Translations under genes and position numbers: made by a program | NCBI RefSeq assembly: GCF_004362405.1 | Contig: NZ_SNXE01000002.1 | Span: forward strand, 550,191-614,190 | Source: Roseateles asaccharophilus | GTDB taxonomy: Bacteria; Pseudomonadota; Gammaproteobacteria; Burkholderiales; Burkholderiaceae_C | DNA length: 64,000 bases | Direction: 5' to 3' | The notes under the pieces: model-generated | Database searches by the model: none | What the model saw: the letters and a program-made list of their open reading frames with translations, nothing else | What the model was told of the DNA's origin: nothing | Shown: positions 39,759 to 50,320 of the stretch, piece after piece | How the letters are laid out: each line of letters begins with the position of its first letter | Position numbering within the stretch: position 1 is the stretch's first letter

Positions 39759-42443
39759 ATGGAGCACAGCATTCACCATTTCCCGCTTGACGCGGCCCAC
39801 GGCAGCGCCCAGTTCTGGTCGCAGCTCGCGACCCGGGTCTCGGCCTGGCTTCACGAACAAGGCCTGTCCGCACGCGACGCCGTGCTGCTGCTGCCCTTTG
39901 CCCAGCATCTGGCGCCGGCCCGGCGGGCATGGATCGCCCAGGCGCACACCCAGGGCCGCCCGGGCTGGCAGCCGCGCATCGAAACCACCCACAGCCTGGC
40001 CTCCGCCCTGGGGCCCAGCGCCTTGCCCCAGGCCCAGCAGATCAGCTTTGACGCCGCCATCGACGCCCTGGCCGCCCGCCAGCTGCTGCAGGGCCAGAGC
40101 TGGGCCCAGGCCCTGCAGCGCAGCGATCCGCGCGCCTACGAGCTGGCGGTGCAGCGCCTGGTGGAATGCGCCCACGCCTTCGCCCGCGCCGCGGCCCTGC
40201 GCGCGCCGCAGGAGCGCGCCGAGTTCTGGACCCAGGGCCGCGAGGCCCTGCAGCTCCAGGCCGGACCCGGCGGCCTGGAGCGCGCCCTGGCCCTGGTGGC
40301 CCTGGAATGGGCGGCCGCCGACCCGCGCAGCCCCGCCACCGATGCACTCTTCGCGCTGCGCCCCAGCGCCTGGATCCATTTGCAATGCGGCGGGCCGGAT
40401 CGCCTGGCCGAGGCCTTGCTGCGCAGCGCCGAGGCCGCGGGCCAGCCCGTGCTGCGCCTGAGCGTCGATCTGGACCTGGACCAGGCTTTTGACGCCGGCC
40501 CTCCGCCCGGCCGGGTGGAACAGGCCCTGGGCCGCGATTTCGAGGACCTGGCCCAGTGCAGCGCCGCGGCGGTGCTGGGGCATCTGAACGCCGGCCGTGC
40601 GCCCGTGGCCCTGATCGCCCAGGACCGGGTGCTGCTGCGCCGCGTGCGTGCCCTGCTGGAGCGCCAGGGCCTAGTGATCGCCGATGAAACCGGCTGGACC
40701 CTGGCCACCACGGCCCCCGCCGCCCAGCTCATGGCCCTGCTGCGCGCCTGCCGCCGCGAGGCCAGCCTGGACGACTGGCTGGCCTGGCTCAAGACCGATC
40801 TGGCCGCGCCCCTGGCCGAGCGGGCCGGCAGCGGCGCGCTCACGGCGCTGGAGGCGCGCTGCCGCGCCCGCGGCTGGTCGCGGCCCCAGGCGCTCAAGTT
40901 TGAGAAGCTGCCGCCCGGCGCCGCCCGGCTCTGGACCCTGGCGCAGGAGGCCATGGCGCCCCTGCTGCAGCCCGGCAGCGCCAGCCTCAGCCTGGCCCAG
41001 TGGCTGGAGCGTCTGGGCGAGTTGCTCCTGCAGCGCCTGCAGGCCCAGGCGCGGCTCGAAGCCCAGCCCGCCGGCCCCGAACTGCTGGACGCGCTCTGGC
41101 TGCGCCGCCAGCCCTGGCCGGACTCCGCGCACGAGGCCGTGCTGCAGCGCTCGCAGCTGGACCTGGCCGACTTCACCGCCTGGGCGGACGCCACCCTGGA
41201 GGCTGCCCAGTACGTGCCCAAGACCGAGGGCCAGGTGGAGGTGATGATCACGCCCCTGGCCCGCGCCATGCTGCGGCCCTTCGGCGCCATCGTGCTGCCC
41301 GGCGCCGACGCCGGCACCCTGGGCCCGGTGCCCGCCGGCCCGGCCCTGCTCAGCGATGCCCTGGTGCAGCGCCTGGGCCTAGAAAGCCTGGAAGACAAGC
41401 GCCACGCCCTGGCCTGGCAGTTCGCCCAGGCCCTGCGTGCGCCGGTGCTGACCCTGCTGCGCTGCCACCAGCGTGGGGCCGAGCCGCTGGCGCCCAGCCC
41501 CTTGCTGGAGCGCCTGCTGCTGGCGCGCCAGGCGGCGGGCCTGGGCCCGCTGCCCGCCTGGGTCGATACGCGCGAACGCGAAGTCCTGCCCGCGGCGCCG
41601 CGCGGCCGCAGCGCGGCCGAGGCCGACGGTCGCCTGCCCGCGGCCCTGAGCGCCAGCGCGGTGGATGCGCTGCGGCGTTGCCCCTACCAGTTCTTCGGCC
41701 GCGTGCTGCTGGGCCTGCGCGAGCAGGACGAGCTGGAGAAGGAAGCCGACAAGCGCGACTACGGCACCTGGCTGCACGCGGTGCTGCACCAGTTCCACCA
41801 GGAGCGCCTGGCTGCGGTCGAGCCGCTGGACGATGGCGAGCGCCTGCAGCAGGCGGCGCAGGCGCAGATGCGCGCCCTGGGCCTCTCGCCCGCGGAGTTT
41901 CTGCCCTTCTCGGCCAGCTTCGCGCGCTTTGCGCCGCGCTATCTGGCCTGGTTGGCCGAGCAGGAGGCGGCCGGCCGCCACTACCAGGCCGGCGAGCTGG
42001 ACCGCGAGGTCCACCCCTGGCCCGAGGACGAGCGCCTGAGCGGACTGCGCCTGCGCGGCCGCATCGACCGCGTGGACCTCGCAGGCGACACGCGCCTGCT
42101 GGTGGACTACAAGACCGGCAGCGTGGCCGGGCTCAAGGCCAAGGTGGCCCAGCCCCTGGAAGACACGCAGCTGGCCGTCTATGCCGCCCTGATGCAGGGC
42201 GCGGGGGAGAGCGCCGCGCTGGCAGCTCAATACCTGGCCCTGGATGACGCCAAGGGCCTGGCGGCGGTGGAGCACCCCGAGGTGGACCGCAGCGCCGCGG
42301 TGCTGCTGGCCGGCCTGCGCGAGGACCTGCGGGCCTTGGCGGATGGCGCGGCCCTGCCGGCCCTGGGCGAGGGCCTGGCCTGCGCCTATTGCGAAATGCG
42401 CGGCCTGTGCCGCCGTGATGACTGGGATGAGGTGGCCCTGTGA
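39759..42443 (+). CDS. AddB-like PD-(D/E)XK nuclease subunit
   Basis: Encodes 894 aa. It is the probable AddB-type partner of the downstream UvrD-like helicase in processing DNA double-strand ends. There is no Walker A motif, so it is an inactivated helicase fold. The C-terminal nuclease domain has RIDRVDLAGDTRLLVDYKTGS (the D-x(n)-Y-K motif). Cysteines RRCPYQFFGR and CAYCEMRGLC match the iron-sulfur cluster that brackets the AddB nuclease. The start is ATG 39759. Its end overlaps the next gene by four bases (GTGA). Confidence 0.85.
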   Translation: MEHSIHHFPLDAAHGSAQFWSQLATRVSAWLHEQGLSARDAVLLLPFAQHLAPARRAWIAQAHTQGRPGWQPRIETTHSLASALGPSALPQAQQISFDAAIDALAARQLLQGQSWAQALQRSDPRAYELAVQRLVECAHAFARAAALRAPQERAEFWTQGREALQLQAGPGGLERALALVALEWAAADPRSPATDALFALRPSAWIHLQCGGPDRLAEALLRSAEAAGQPVLRLSVDLDLDQAFDAGPPPGRVEQALGRDFEDLAQCSAAAVLGHLNAGRAPVALIAQDRVLLRRVRALLERQGLVIADETGWTLATTAPAAQLMALLRACRREASLDDWLAWLKTDLAAPLAERAGSGALTALEARCRARGWSRPQALKFEKLPPGAARLWTLAQEAMAPLLQPGSASLSLAQWLERLGELLLQRLQAQARLEAQPAGPELLDALWLRRQPWPDSAHEAVLQRSQLDLADFTAWADATLEAAQYVPKTEGQVEVMITPLARAMLRPFGAIVLPGADAGTLGPVPAGPALLSDALVQRLGLESLEDKRHALAWQFAQALRAPVLTLLRCHQRGAEPLAPSPLLERLLLARQAAGLGPLPAWVDTREREVLPAAPRGRSAAEADGRLPAALSASAVDALRRCPYQFFGRVLLGLREQDELEKEADKRDYGTWLHAVLHQFHQERLAAVEPLDDGERLQQAAQAQMRALGLSPAEFLPFSASFARFAPRYLAWLAEQEAAGRHYQAGELDREVHPWPEDERLSGLRLRGRIDRVDLAGDTRLLVDYKTGSVAGLKAKVAQPLEDTQLAVYAALMQGAGESAALAAQYLALDDAKGLAAVEHPEVDRSAAVLLAGLREDLRALADGAALPALGEGLACAYCEMRGLCRRDDWDEVAL

Positions 42444-45400
42444 GCCCTCAGCAAGCGAATCAAGCCGCCTATACGGTGGACGGCGCGCCGGTGGCGCGCG
42501 AGCGTTTCTATGCCCTGGCCTGCGACCCGCGGCGCAGCGTGGTGGTGGAGGCCTGTGCCGGCGCGGGCAAGACCTGGATGCTGGTCTCGCGCATCCTGCG
42601 CGCCCTGCTGGATGGGGCGGAGCCGCAGCAGATCGTGGCCATCACCTTCACCCGCAAGGCCGCGGGCGAGATGCGCGAGCGTCTCTCGCAGTGGCTGGCC
42701 GAGTTTGCCCAGGCCGATGAGGCCGGCCGGCGTGAGGCCCTGGTGCAGCGCGGCCTGCCGCCCGAGCAGGCGCAAGCCCTGGCCCCGGCCCTGGCCGGCC
42801 TGCAGCAGCGCCTCTTGCAGCAGGGCAGGGCGGTGGAGATCCGCACCTTCCACGCCTGGTTCTCCCAGTTGCTGCGCGCCGCGCCGCTGGAGCTGCTGGA
42901 GGCGCAAGGCCTGGCCCCCGAGCTGCAGCTGCTGGAGGACGAGGCCGAGCTCATGCCCGAGCTGATGGCCCGCTTCCAGGCCGCGGTGCTGGCCGATGCC
43001 GCGCTGCTGGCCGACTACCAGGACCTGGTGCTCAGCCAGGGCCGCAACAAGCTGCAGGCCTGGCTGGAGGCGGCCTTCTCCAAGCGGGTGGAGATCCGCC
43101 TGGCTCACGCCGCTGGGCGCCTGCTGGGCAGCGTGCCGGATGCCGCGCTGGATCCAGCCGCCGCTTTTGTGGGCTTGGCCGCGTCACTGCAGGCCCTGGC
43201 GATTCAGCTGGGTCAGGCCAAGACTGCCACGCCCAAGAAGGCCGCGGTGGCGGTGGAACAGGCGCTGACGGCCTGGGGTGGCGCGTCCGATGCCGGCGCC
43301 ACACTGGAGGCCTTCGAAGCCATCTGGGCCGCGCTTTTCACTGCCAGCGGAGGCCTGCGCAAGAACCTGGGCGAAGCGCCCGAGCTGCTGGCTGCGGGCG
43401 ACGCCCTGTTGCAGATCCGCCAGGCTCGCGAGCAGGCCCAGGCAGCCCGCTGGCACCGCCAGATGTGTGGCCTGGCCCTGGCCCTGCTGGCCGAGTTCGA
43501 GACGCTCAAGCGCGAGCGCGGCCTGGTGGACATGAACGATCTGGAGCGCGGCGCCCTGGCTCTGCTGTCCGACCCGGTGCTGGCCGGCTGGGTGCAGGAG
43601 CGTCTGGACGGGCAGATCCGCCATCTGCTGATCGACGAGTTCCAGGACACCAGCCCCTTGCAATGGCATGCGCTGCACGCCTGGCTGGCCGGCTATGCGG
43701 GTGCTGGCGGTGGCGCCAGCGGCCAGCGTCCGCCGGCGGTCTTCATCGTGGGCGACCCCAAGCAGAGCATCTACCGCTTTCGCCGCGCCGAGCCGCGGGT
43801 GTTTGCCGCCGCGCGCGACTTTGTGCGCGAGGCCCTGGACGGCGTGCTGCTGGCCTGCGACCACACGCGCCGCAACGCGCCCCAGGTGCTGGCCGCGGTG
43901 AACGCGGTGTTCGACAGCGCCAGCCGTGCCCAGGAGTACAGCGGCTTCCGCGCCCACACCACCGAGTCCGGCGGGGCCGTCTCGGCGTTGGAGGGCGTGT
44001 TCTTTCTCGAAGACGGCGGCGCGCAGGCGGATGCCGAAGCCGAGGGCCCGGAAGACGCTGCGGAAGAGGGCGCCTGGCGCCCCAGCCTGACCCAAGCCCG
44101 CGAGGAGCCCGAGCTGCACCGCCGCGCCGCCGAGGCCCAGCGCCTGAGCGCCTGCATCGCCGAGCTCATCACCCAGGGCCAGGTCTTGCCGGGCGAGATC
44201 TTTGTGCTGGCGCGCAAGCGCGAGGGTCTGCGCGTGCTGGCCCAGGCGCTCAAGGCGCGCGGCATTCCGCATGTGGCGCCCGAGGAGCAGCCGCTGCTGG
44301 AATCGCCCGATGTCTGCGATCTGCTGGCCCTGCTGGATGCTCTGGCCTCGCCGGGCCACAACCTCTCCCTGGCCCATGCCCTGCGCAGCCCGCTCTTCGG
44401 CGCTGACGAGGCCGATCTGCTCTGGCTGGCCGAGCGCTCCGGCAGCGCCGACTGGCTGGATCGCCCGGCGCCGGCCGAGCGCTGGTCCTGGTGGGGCGCC
44501 TTGCAGGAGGCCGCGCCCGAGCAGCTCTCGCCGGCCCTGGCCCGCGCACAGGGGCTGCTGGCGCGCTGGGCCGAGCTGGCGCTTGCGCGCAGCCCGCATG
44601 ATCTGCTGGATGCCATCCTGGCCGAGGGCGAGCTGATGAGCCGCCTGGCCGTGGCCGTGCCGGCCAGCGAGCGCGCCGCGCGCCTGCATGCTGTGGAAAG
44701 CCTGCTGGCCCTGGCCCTGGATCTGGATGGCGGCCGTTACGCCGGGCTCTACGGCTTTGTGCGCGCGCTCAAGAGTCGGGCCCTGACCCTGGCGGCGCCG
44801 GCCGAGCCCGAGGCGGTGCAGCTGCTCACGGTGCATGGGGCCAAGGGCCTGGAGGCCCGCGTGGTTTTTCTGATCGACGGCGAGGCTGGCCCGGCACGCG
44901 CCGAGAGTTCCAGCCTGGCCGTGGCCTGGCCGGTGCAGGACAGTGCGCCGGCCACCGTGGCCTTTCTGGCTTCGGAGAGCCGGCCGCCGCCCTCGCTGCA
45001 GGCCCTGCTGGACGATGAGCGCGAGCAGCGCCAGCGCGAGGAGCTCAATGCCCTCTATGTGGCCATGACCCGGGCGCGTGAGCGCCTGCTGATCAGCCGC
45101 ACGCCGGCGCGCCGCGCCGCCGCGAGCGCCACCTGGTGGAGCCGGCTGCAGCCCCTGGCCATGCCCCTGGCCGTGCCGCCCGAGCCCGAGGCCAGCAGCG
45201 CCGCCGCCAGCGAGGCCAGCCTGCTGCGCCTGCCGCCCGCGCCGCCGCGCCAGGCGCGGCCCGGACCCGACGCCGAACTGGCCCACAGCCTGGGCCAGGG
45301 CCCCGAGGTGGTGGATGACAGCGCGGCCCTGGGCGAGGCCATGCACCGGGTGCTGGAGTGGTGGAGTGGGCCGCAGGGCCTGCGCCAGCCGCTGGAGCGT

Positions 45401-45799
45401 CTGATGGCCGCGGCCAGCCAGATGTATGGCCTGGACGCGCGCCGCAGCGAGCGCCTGGAGCGCAGTGTGCGCGCCATCCTGGCCAGTGCCGACTGCGTGC
45501 CCTTCTTCGACGATGCAGATCTGCGCTGGGCCGGCAACGAGGTGCCGGTGAGCTGGCAGGGTCAGGACATGCGCATCGACCGCCTGGTCTGCCGTGATGA
45601 GCCGGGCGAGGGCGCTGCGGTCTGGTGGGTGCTGGACTACAAGCTCAACCCCGCGCCCCACACCCAGGCCGAGTACCTGACGCAGCTGCGTGGCTACCGC
45701 GCCGCGGTGCAGGCCATGCAGCCCGGCGAGCCGGTGCGCGCGGCCTTCATCACCGGCCAGGGGCGGCTGATCGACTGCACGGACCAGATGGCTGATTGA
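42440..45799 (+). CDS. AddA-like UvrD-family helicase/exonuclease
   Basis: Encodes 1,119 aa. It is a superfamily-1 helicase with Walker A EACAGAGKTWMLV, motif Ic TFTRKAAGEMRERL, motif II LLIDEFQDTS, motif III VGDPKQSIYRFRRAE, motif V TVHGAKGLEARVVFL and motif VI NALYVAMTRARERLL. The C-terminal end has a PD-(D/E)XK nuclease (GEAMHRVLEW, VLDYKLNPAP with QLRGYRAAV). With the preceding gene it forms an AddAB-type recombination complex. No Chi site can be inferred. The start is GTG 42440, overlapping addB by four bases. Confidence 0.88.
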   Translation: MSPQQANQAAYTVDGAPVARERFYALACDPRRSVVVEACAGAGKTWMLVSRILRALLDGAEPQQIVAITFTRKAAGEMRERLSQWLAEFAQADEAGRREALVQRGLPPEQAQALAPALAGLQQRLLQQGRAVEIRTFHAWFSQLLRAAPLELLEAQGLAPELQLLEDEAELMPELMARFQAAVLADAALLADYQDLVLSQGRNKLQAWLEAAFSKRVEIRLAHAAGRLLGSVPDAALDPAAAFVGLAASLQALAIQLGQAKTATPKKAAVAVEQALTAWGGASDAGATLEAFEAIWAALFTASGGLRKNLGEAPELLAAGDALLQIRQAREQAQAARWHRQMCGLALALLAEFETLKRERGLVDMNDLERGALALLSDPVLAGWVQERLDGQIRHLLIDEFQDTSPLQWHALHAWLAGYAGAGGGASGQRPPAVFIVGDPKQSIYRFRRAEPRVFAAARDFVREALDGVLLACDHTRRNAPQVLAAVNAVFDSASRAQEYSGFRAHTTESGGAVSALEGVFFLEDGGAQADAEAEGPEDAAEEGAWRPSLTQAREEPELHRRAAEAQRLSACIAELITQGQVLPGEIFVLARKREGLRVLAQALKARGIPHVAPEEQPLLESPDVCDLLALLDALASPGHNLSLAHALRSPLFGADEADLLWLAERSGSADWLDRPAPAERWSWWGALQEAAPEQLSPALARAQGLLARWAELALARSPHDLLDAILAEGELMSRLAVAVPASERAARLHAVESLLALALDLDGGRYAGLYGFVRALKSRALTLAAPAEPEAVQLLTVHGAKGLEARVVFLIDGEAGPARAESSSLAVAWPVQDSAPATVAFLASESRPPPSLQALLDDEREQRQREELNALYVAMTRARERLLISRTPARRAAASATWWSRLQPLAMPLAVPPEPEASSAAASEASLLRLPPAPPRQARPGPDAELAHSLGQGPEVVDDSAALGEAMHRVLEWWSGPQGLRQPLERLMAAASQMYGLDARRSERLERSVRAILASADCVPFFDDADLRWAGNEVPVSWQGQDMRIDRLVCRDEPGEGAAVWWVLDYKLNPAPHTQAEYLTQLRGYRAAVQAMQPGEPVRAAFITGQGRLIDCTDQMAD

Positions 45800-45852
45800 G
45801 TCTCGTCCGCCCCGCCTCAAGAATCTTTTCCGGGGCACCTCATTTCCCAGGC

Positions 45853-45858
45853 TACAAT
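45853..45858 (+). promoter_or_regulatory. -10 of tRNA-Pro
   Basis: TACAAT, 12 bases before the tRNA. The -35 is not clear. Confidence 0.45.
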
Positions 45859-45870
45859 GTGCGGCTAAGT

Positions 45871-45947
45871 CGGGGCGTAGCGCAGCCTGGTAGCGCATCT
45901 GCTTTGGGAGCAGAGGGTCGCGAGTTCGAATCCCGCCGCCCCGACCA
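45871..45947 (+). tRNA. tRNA-Pro (anticodon UGG)
   Basis: A 77-base cloverleaf. Acceptor CGGGGCG/CGCCCCG, anticodon stem TCTGC/GCAGA around TTTGGGA (anticodon TGG), T-loop TTCGAAT, encoded CCA at 45945-45947. A C1-G72 pair, typical of proline tRNAs, is present. A second tRNA follows 90 bases later. Confidence 0.96.
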
Positions 45948-46037
45948 TTTTTCAAGCAAGCCGCATTGGCCCTGGGTCAGCGCGGCTTGTTCGTTTGGGG
46001 CGAGCCCCAAGCGGTCTCAGGCACAATGCCGGCCAGT

Positions 46038-46114
46038 CTGCCCGTAGCTCAACTGGATAGAGCAGCTGCCTTCTAAGCAGCAGGTCGGGGGTTCGAGTCC
46101 CTCCGGGCAGGCCA
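46038..46114 (+). tRNA. tRNA-Arg (anticodon UCU)
   Basis: A 77-base cloverleaf. Acceptor CTGCCCG/CGGGCAG, discriminator G, anticodon stem GCTGC/GCAGC around CTTCTAA (anticodon TCT), T-loop TTCGAGT, encoded CCA at 46112-46114. A CACAAT hexamer at 46022-46027 may be its own -10. It reads AGA codons, rare in this G+C-rich DNA. Confidence 0.95.
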
Positions 46115-46147
46115 AGCAATCGGCGCGCTTGTTCGTGTCACCCGCCC

Positions 46148-47269
46148 TCAGTCAGCGAAGCGCTGCTGGATGCTGCGCCGCTCTTCTTGGGCCTCGATCA
46201 AGGCCTGCACACAGTGAGCATCTAGAAGGCCCTGTTCGGCCTGGCGGTGCAGCTCCTCCAGGCAACGGCTCTCAGGCCAGGCTTGCTTGTACGGGCGGCT
46301 GCAGGACAGGGCATCAAAAACATCGGCCACGGCCACGATGCGGGCCGGCAGGGGAATCTGCTCCATGTGCAAGTGGCGCGGGTATCCGCTGCCATTGCCC
46401 CGCTCATGATGACCGCCCACCACCTGGCGCATGATATCGGCCACCGGGTCATCACTCAGGCCCAGGTCGCCAATGATGTGCTCCACCAGCTCTTCGCCAA
46501 TCTGCACATGCTGCTGCATCTGCTGCCACTCCTCGGGGCTCAGCGCCCCGGGTTTGAGCAGGATGTTGTCCGGGATGCCCACCTTGCCGATATCGTGCAG
46601 CGGAGCGAACAGATGCAGGTACTCGATGAACTCGTCGTTCAGGCCGTAGTGCGCGGCCACGCCGCGTGCGATCAGGCGGGAGTACTTGGCCATGCGCTCC
46701 AGGTGGAAGCCCGTCTCTACATCGCGTATGCGGGCCAGACCGGTGGCAATGTCCACGGCGCCGATGAGCTGCTGTACGGCCGAGAGTCTGAGCAGATAGA
46801 GCTGGCTGATGATGTCGGCAAACTCGTCCAATACTTCCGTCACATCGGGTGAGAAGGCTGCGGGGCGATCAGCATCAAAAAAGATGAAGGCCGCCAGGTC
46901 CTGGCCGCGGTAAAGGGGGCGTGTGTAGCTGCTGCGATAGTGCTGGGCTTTGAGCCAGTCCGTGTGCAAGGTGGGTGCGGTGAAACTGGCGGCAATATCG
47001 TCCACTACACGCGCCTGTCTCAAGTCTCGCAGCCGCTGCAAGGAGGGAACGCCGCTCAGCGGTGCTTCGTAGTGGCTCAGCGTCTGGCCCCCTTGGGTGC
47101 TGCTGGCAAAAGTCTTCAGCAGATCGCTTTCCGGGTCGTAGAGCGCCAGCGCGATACGGTTGAGAAAGGGGTAGCGGGCGCGCAGGATGTGGTGCAGTCG
47201 CTGTATGCGCTGCCCAAGTCCGGACTTCTCGATTTCGGCCCGGCTCAGCACCCGTTCTGATGAACGCAT
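46148..47269 (-). CDS. GAF-like / HD-GYP domain protein, probable c-di-GMP phosphodiesterase
   Basis: Encodes 373 aa. The first ~165 residues look like a GAF-type sensor domain. The HD-GYP domain follows: DVETGFHLERMAKYSRLIA, LFAPLHDIGKVGIPD, HVQIGEELVEHI, VVGGHHERGNGSGYP and VADVFDALSCSRPYK. The metal ligands (E, H, HD, K, H, HH, D) are all present. The usual HHExxDGxGYP has N for D. It should hydrolyse c-di-GMP if active. The start is ATG 47269 with GGGGAG upstream. It stands alone. Confidence 0.9.
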   Translation of the reverse strand: MRSSERVLSRAEIEKSGLGQRIQRLHHILRARYPFLNRIALALYDPESDLLKTFASSTQGGQTLSHYEAPLSGVPSLQRLRDLRQARVVDDIAASFTAPTLHTDWLKAQHYRSSYTRPLYRGQDLAAFIFFDADRPAAFSPDVTEVLDEFADIISQLYLLRLSAVQQLIGAVDIATGLARIRDVETGFHLERMAKYSRLIARGVAAHYGLNDEFIEYLHLFAPLHDIGKVGIPDNILLKPGALSPEEWQQMQQHVQIGEELVEHIIGDLGLSDDPVADIMRQVVGGHHERGNGSGYPRHLHMEQIPLPARIVAVADVFDALSCSRPYKQAWPESRCLEELHRQAEQGLLDAHCVQALIEAQEERRSIQQRFAD

Positions 47270-47449
47270 GACGACTCCCCGAAAGTTTTATGTCGGCATA
47301 CTAGCGCCTGTGCGGATGTCGCACGATGGGCGTGTCGAAGCTGATCCGCTCTTGCGGTCCGCTCGGGTGATCTCCGTGAGAGGCTTCGGGTCGAAGCCTG
47401 CGTCGGACTAGATGGGCTGGCCCGACATCTTCTAAGGCCGGATTGCGCG

Positions 47450-47477
47450 GTTCATGAATTTGCGCAAACGCATGAAC
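47450..47477. promoter_or_regulatory. 28-bp dyad, candidate operator of the nucleoside operon
   Basis: GTTCATG (47450-47456) and CATGAAC (47471-47477) are perfect arms centred exactly on the palindrome TTTGCGCAAA (47459-47468). Only two base pairs per arm break the symmetry, so 24 of 28 positions match. Its core 12-mer ATTTGCGCAAAC also occurs upstream of carA (16701-16712). Confidence 0.6.
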
Positions 47478-47483
47478 ACTGGG

Positions 47484-47499
47484 GCGCAAACGTTTAGCG
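47484..47499. promoter_or_regulatory. Second dyad with AAACGTTT core
   Basis: GCGCAAACGTTTAGCG, centred 28 bases from the centre of the first dyad. The first twelve bases closely resemble the E. coli PurR box (ACGCAAACGTTT). A LacI/PurR-family regulator is the natural suspect but none is in the window. Confidence 0.5.
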
Positions 47500-47638
47500 T
47501 TTTCCTCATGCCGCTATTACACTGCGGCTCCCTACAATCCCTTGTGCCCCGCCAAGCGGTTCCGGCGCCGTGCTTTTGTGCGCTGTGTGGACGATGCTGG
47601 CGGGTTTTGTTCAACAAGACTTGATGGAAATTCCTGCC

Positions 47639-48628
47639 ATGAAGCTCGCTTTTGTTCCGCTCGTTCGTGCCCTGGCCGTGACGGCCCTGTCCTCGATGGC
47701 CCTGTCGGCCATGGCCCAGCAGCCGGCCATCATCTTTGACATGGGTGGCAAGTTCGACAAGTCCTTCAACGAGGCCGCCTATCGCGGCATCGAGCGCTGG
47801 AAGCAGGAAACCGGCAAGAACTACCTCGAGTTCGAGATCAGCAACGACACCCAGCGCGTGCAGGCGATCCGCCGCATGGCGGAGCGCGGTGCGAACCCCA
47901 TCATCTCCATCGGCTTCGCTCAGGGCTCGGCCCTGGAGCAGGTGTCCAAGGAGTTCCCCAAGTCGAACTTCGCCATCATCGACATGGTGGTGAACCAGCC
48001 CAATGTGCAGTCCGTCGTGTTCAAGGAGCATGAGGGCAGCTTCCTGGTGGGCGCCATGGCTTCGCTGGCCAGCAAGAGCGGCAAGGTGGGCTTTATCGGC
48101 GGCATGGACATTCCGCTGATCCGCAAGTTCCAGTGCGGTTACGAGCAGGGCGCCAAGGCGGCCAACCCCAAGGCCGATGTGCTGGCCAATATGACGGGCA
48201 CCACGGCCACGGCCTGGAATGACCCGACCCGCGGCGGCGAACTGGCCAAGGCGCAGTTTGCCAAGGGCGTGGATGTGATCTTCGCCGCGGCCGGCGGTAC
48301 CGGCGCGGGCGTTTACCAGGCCGCCAAGGACGGCGGCAAGCTGGCCATCGGCGTGGACAGCAACCAGAACCATCTGCAGCCCGGCACCATGCTGAGCTCC
48401 ATGGTCAAGCGCGTGGACGTGGCCGTCTACAACGTGCTCAAGAGCTACAAGCCGGGCGTCAGCGTGCTGGGCCTCAAGGAAGGTGGCGTGGACTACGCCA
48501 TGGACCAGCACAACGCCAAGCTGGTGAGCGCCGCGATGAAGACCAAGGTGGAGGCCTACAAGGCCGACATCATCGCCGGCAAGATCAAGGTGGCGGACTA
48601 TATGGCGGACAACGCCTGCAAGTACTGA
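47639..48628 (+). CDS. BMP-family nucleoside-binding protein of an ABC importer
   Basis: Encodes 329 aa. The signal peptide ends at SAMAQ and the mature protein has the BMP/PnrA fold: PAIIFDMGGKFDKSFNEAAYRG, then IISIGFAQGSALEQV, GKVGFIGGMDIPLIRKFQCG and FAAAGGTGAGVYQAAKDGG (key F-I-G-G-M and G-G-T-G). BMP proteins with this neighbourhood bind nucleosides. The start is ATG 47639. It heads an operon with ATPase, two permeases and four salvage enzymes. Confidence 0.92.
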   Translation: MKLAFVPLVRALAVTALSSMALSAMAQQPAIIFDMGGKFDKSFNEAAYRGIERWKQETGKNYLEFEISNDTQRVQAIRRMAERGANPIISIGFAQGSALEQVSKEFPKSNFAIIDMVVNQPNVQSVVFKEHEGSFLVGAMASLASKSGKVGFIGGMDIPLIRKFQCGYEQGAKAANPKADVLANMTGTTATAWNDPTRGGELAKAQFAKGVDVIFAAAGGTGAGVYQAAKDGGKLAIGVDSNQNHLQPGTMLSSMVKRVDVAVYNVLKSYKPGVSVLGLKEGGVDYAMDQHNAKLVSAAMKTKVEAYKADIIAGKIKVADYMADNACKY

Positions 48629-48655
48629 TAGCGGGGCAGGCACGACGGGTGCCGC

Positions 48656-48698
48656 AAGGGGCAGGGCAGGCGGCGCGAGCCGCGGCCGCTGCCCCTTT
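48656..48698 (+). terminator. Hairpin between the binding-protein gene and the ATPase gene
   Basis: AAGGGGCAG (48656-48664) pairs with CTGCCCCTT (48689-48697) around an inner GCGGC/GCCGC hairpin. A short CTTTCCTC tail follows. Probably a partial terminator or RNA-stabilising element, leaving more message for the binding protein than for the rest. Confidence 0.55.
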
Positions 48699-48770
48699 CC
48701 TCAGATGAAGCTCGCGCGCATCGCCGTGTGTTGGCCGGCATAGCGTGGCGGGCAGGAAGAAGCAGTCGCA

Positions 48771-50309
<1,539 letters not shown>

Positions 50310-50320
50310 GAAGAGACACC

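Larger units (their letters stand above)
47270..47638. other. Control region between the HD-GYP gene and the nucleoside operon
   Basis: No gene seen in these 369 bases. The left part holds a minus-strand -10-like TAGTAT near 47298-47303 for the HD-GYP gene. The right part holds a 28-bp dyad (47450-47477), a second dyad (47484-47499) and -10-like TACAAT (47533-47538). The bmp-type gene starts about 100 bases after the last. Confidence 0.6.

Noticed and set aside
45958-46010. Terminator after tRNA-Pro
   Set aside because: AAGCCGC/GCGGCTT and TTGGGG/CCCCAA hairpins exist here but without a clear U-tract, so they were not listed as terminators.
47270-47638. Purine riboswitch before the nucleoside operon
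   Set aside because: I see no conserved aptamer core or three-way junction; the dyads fit protein operators better.
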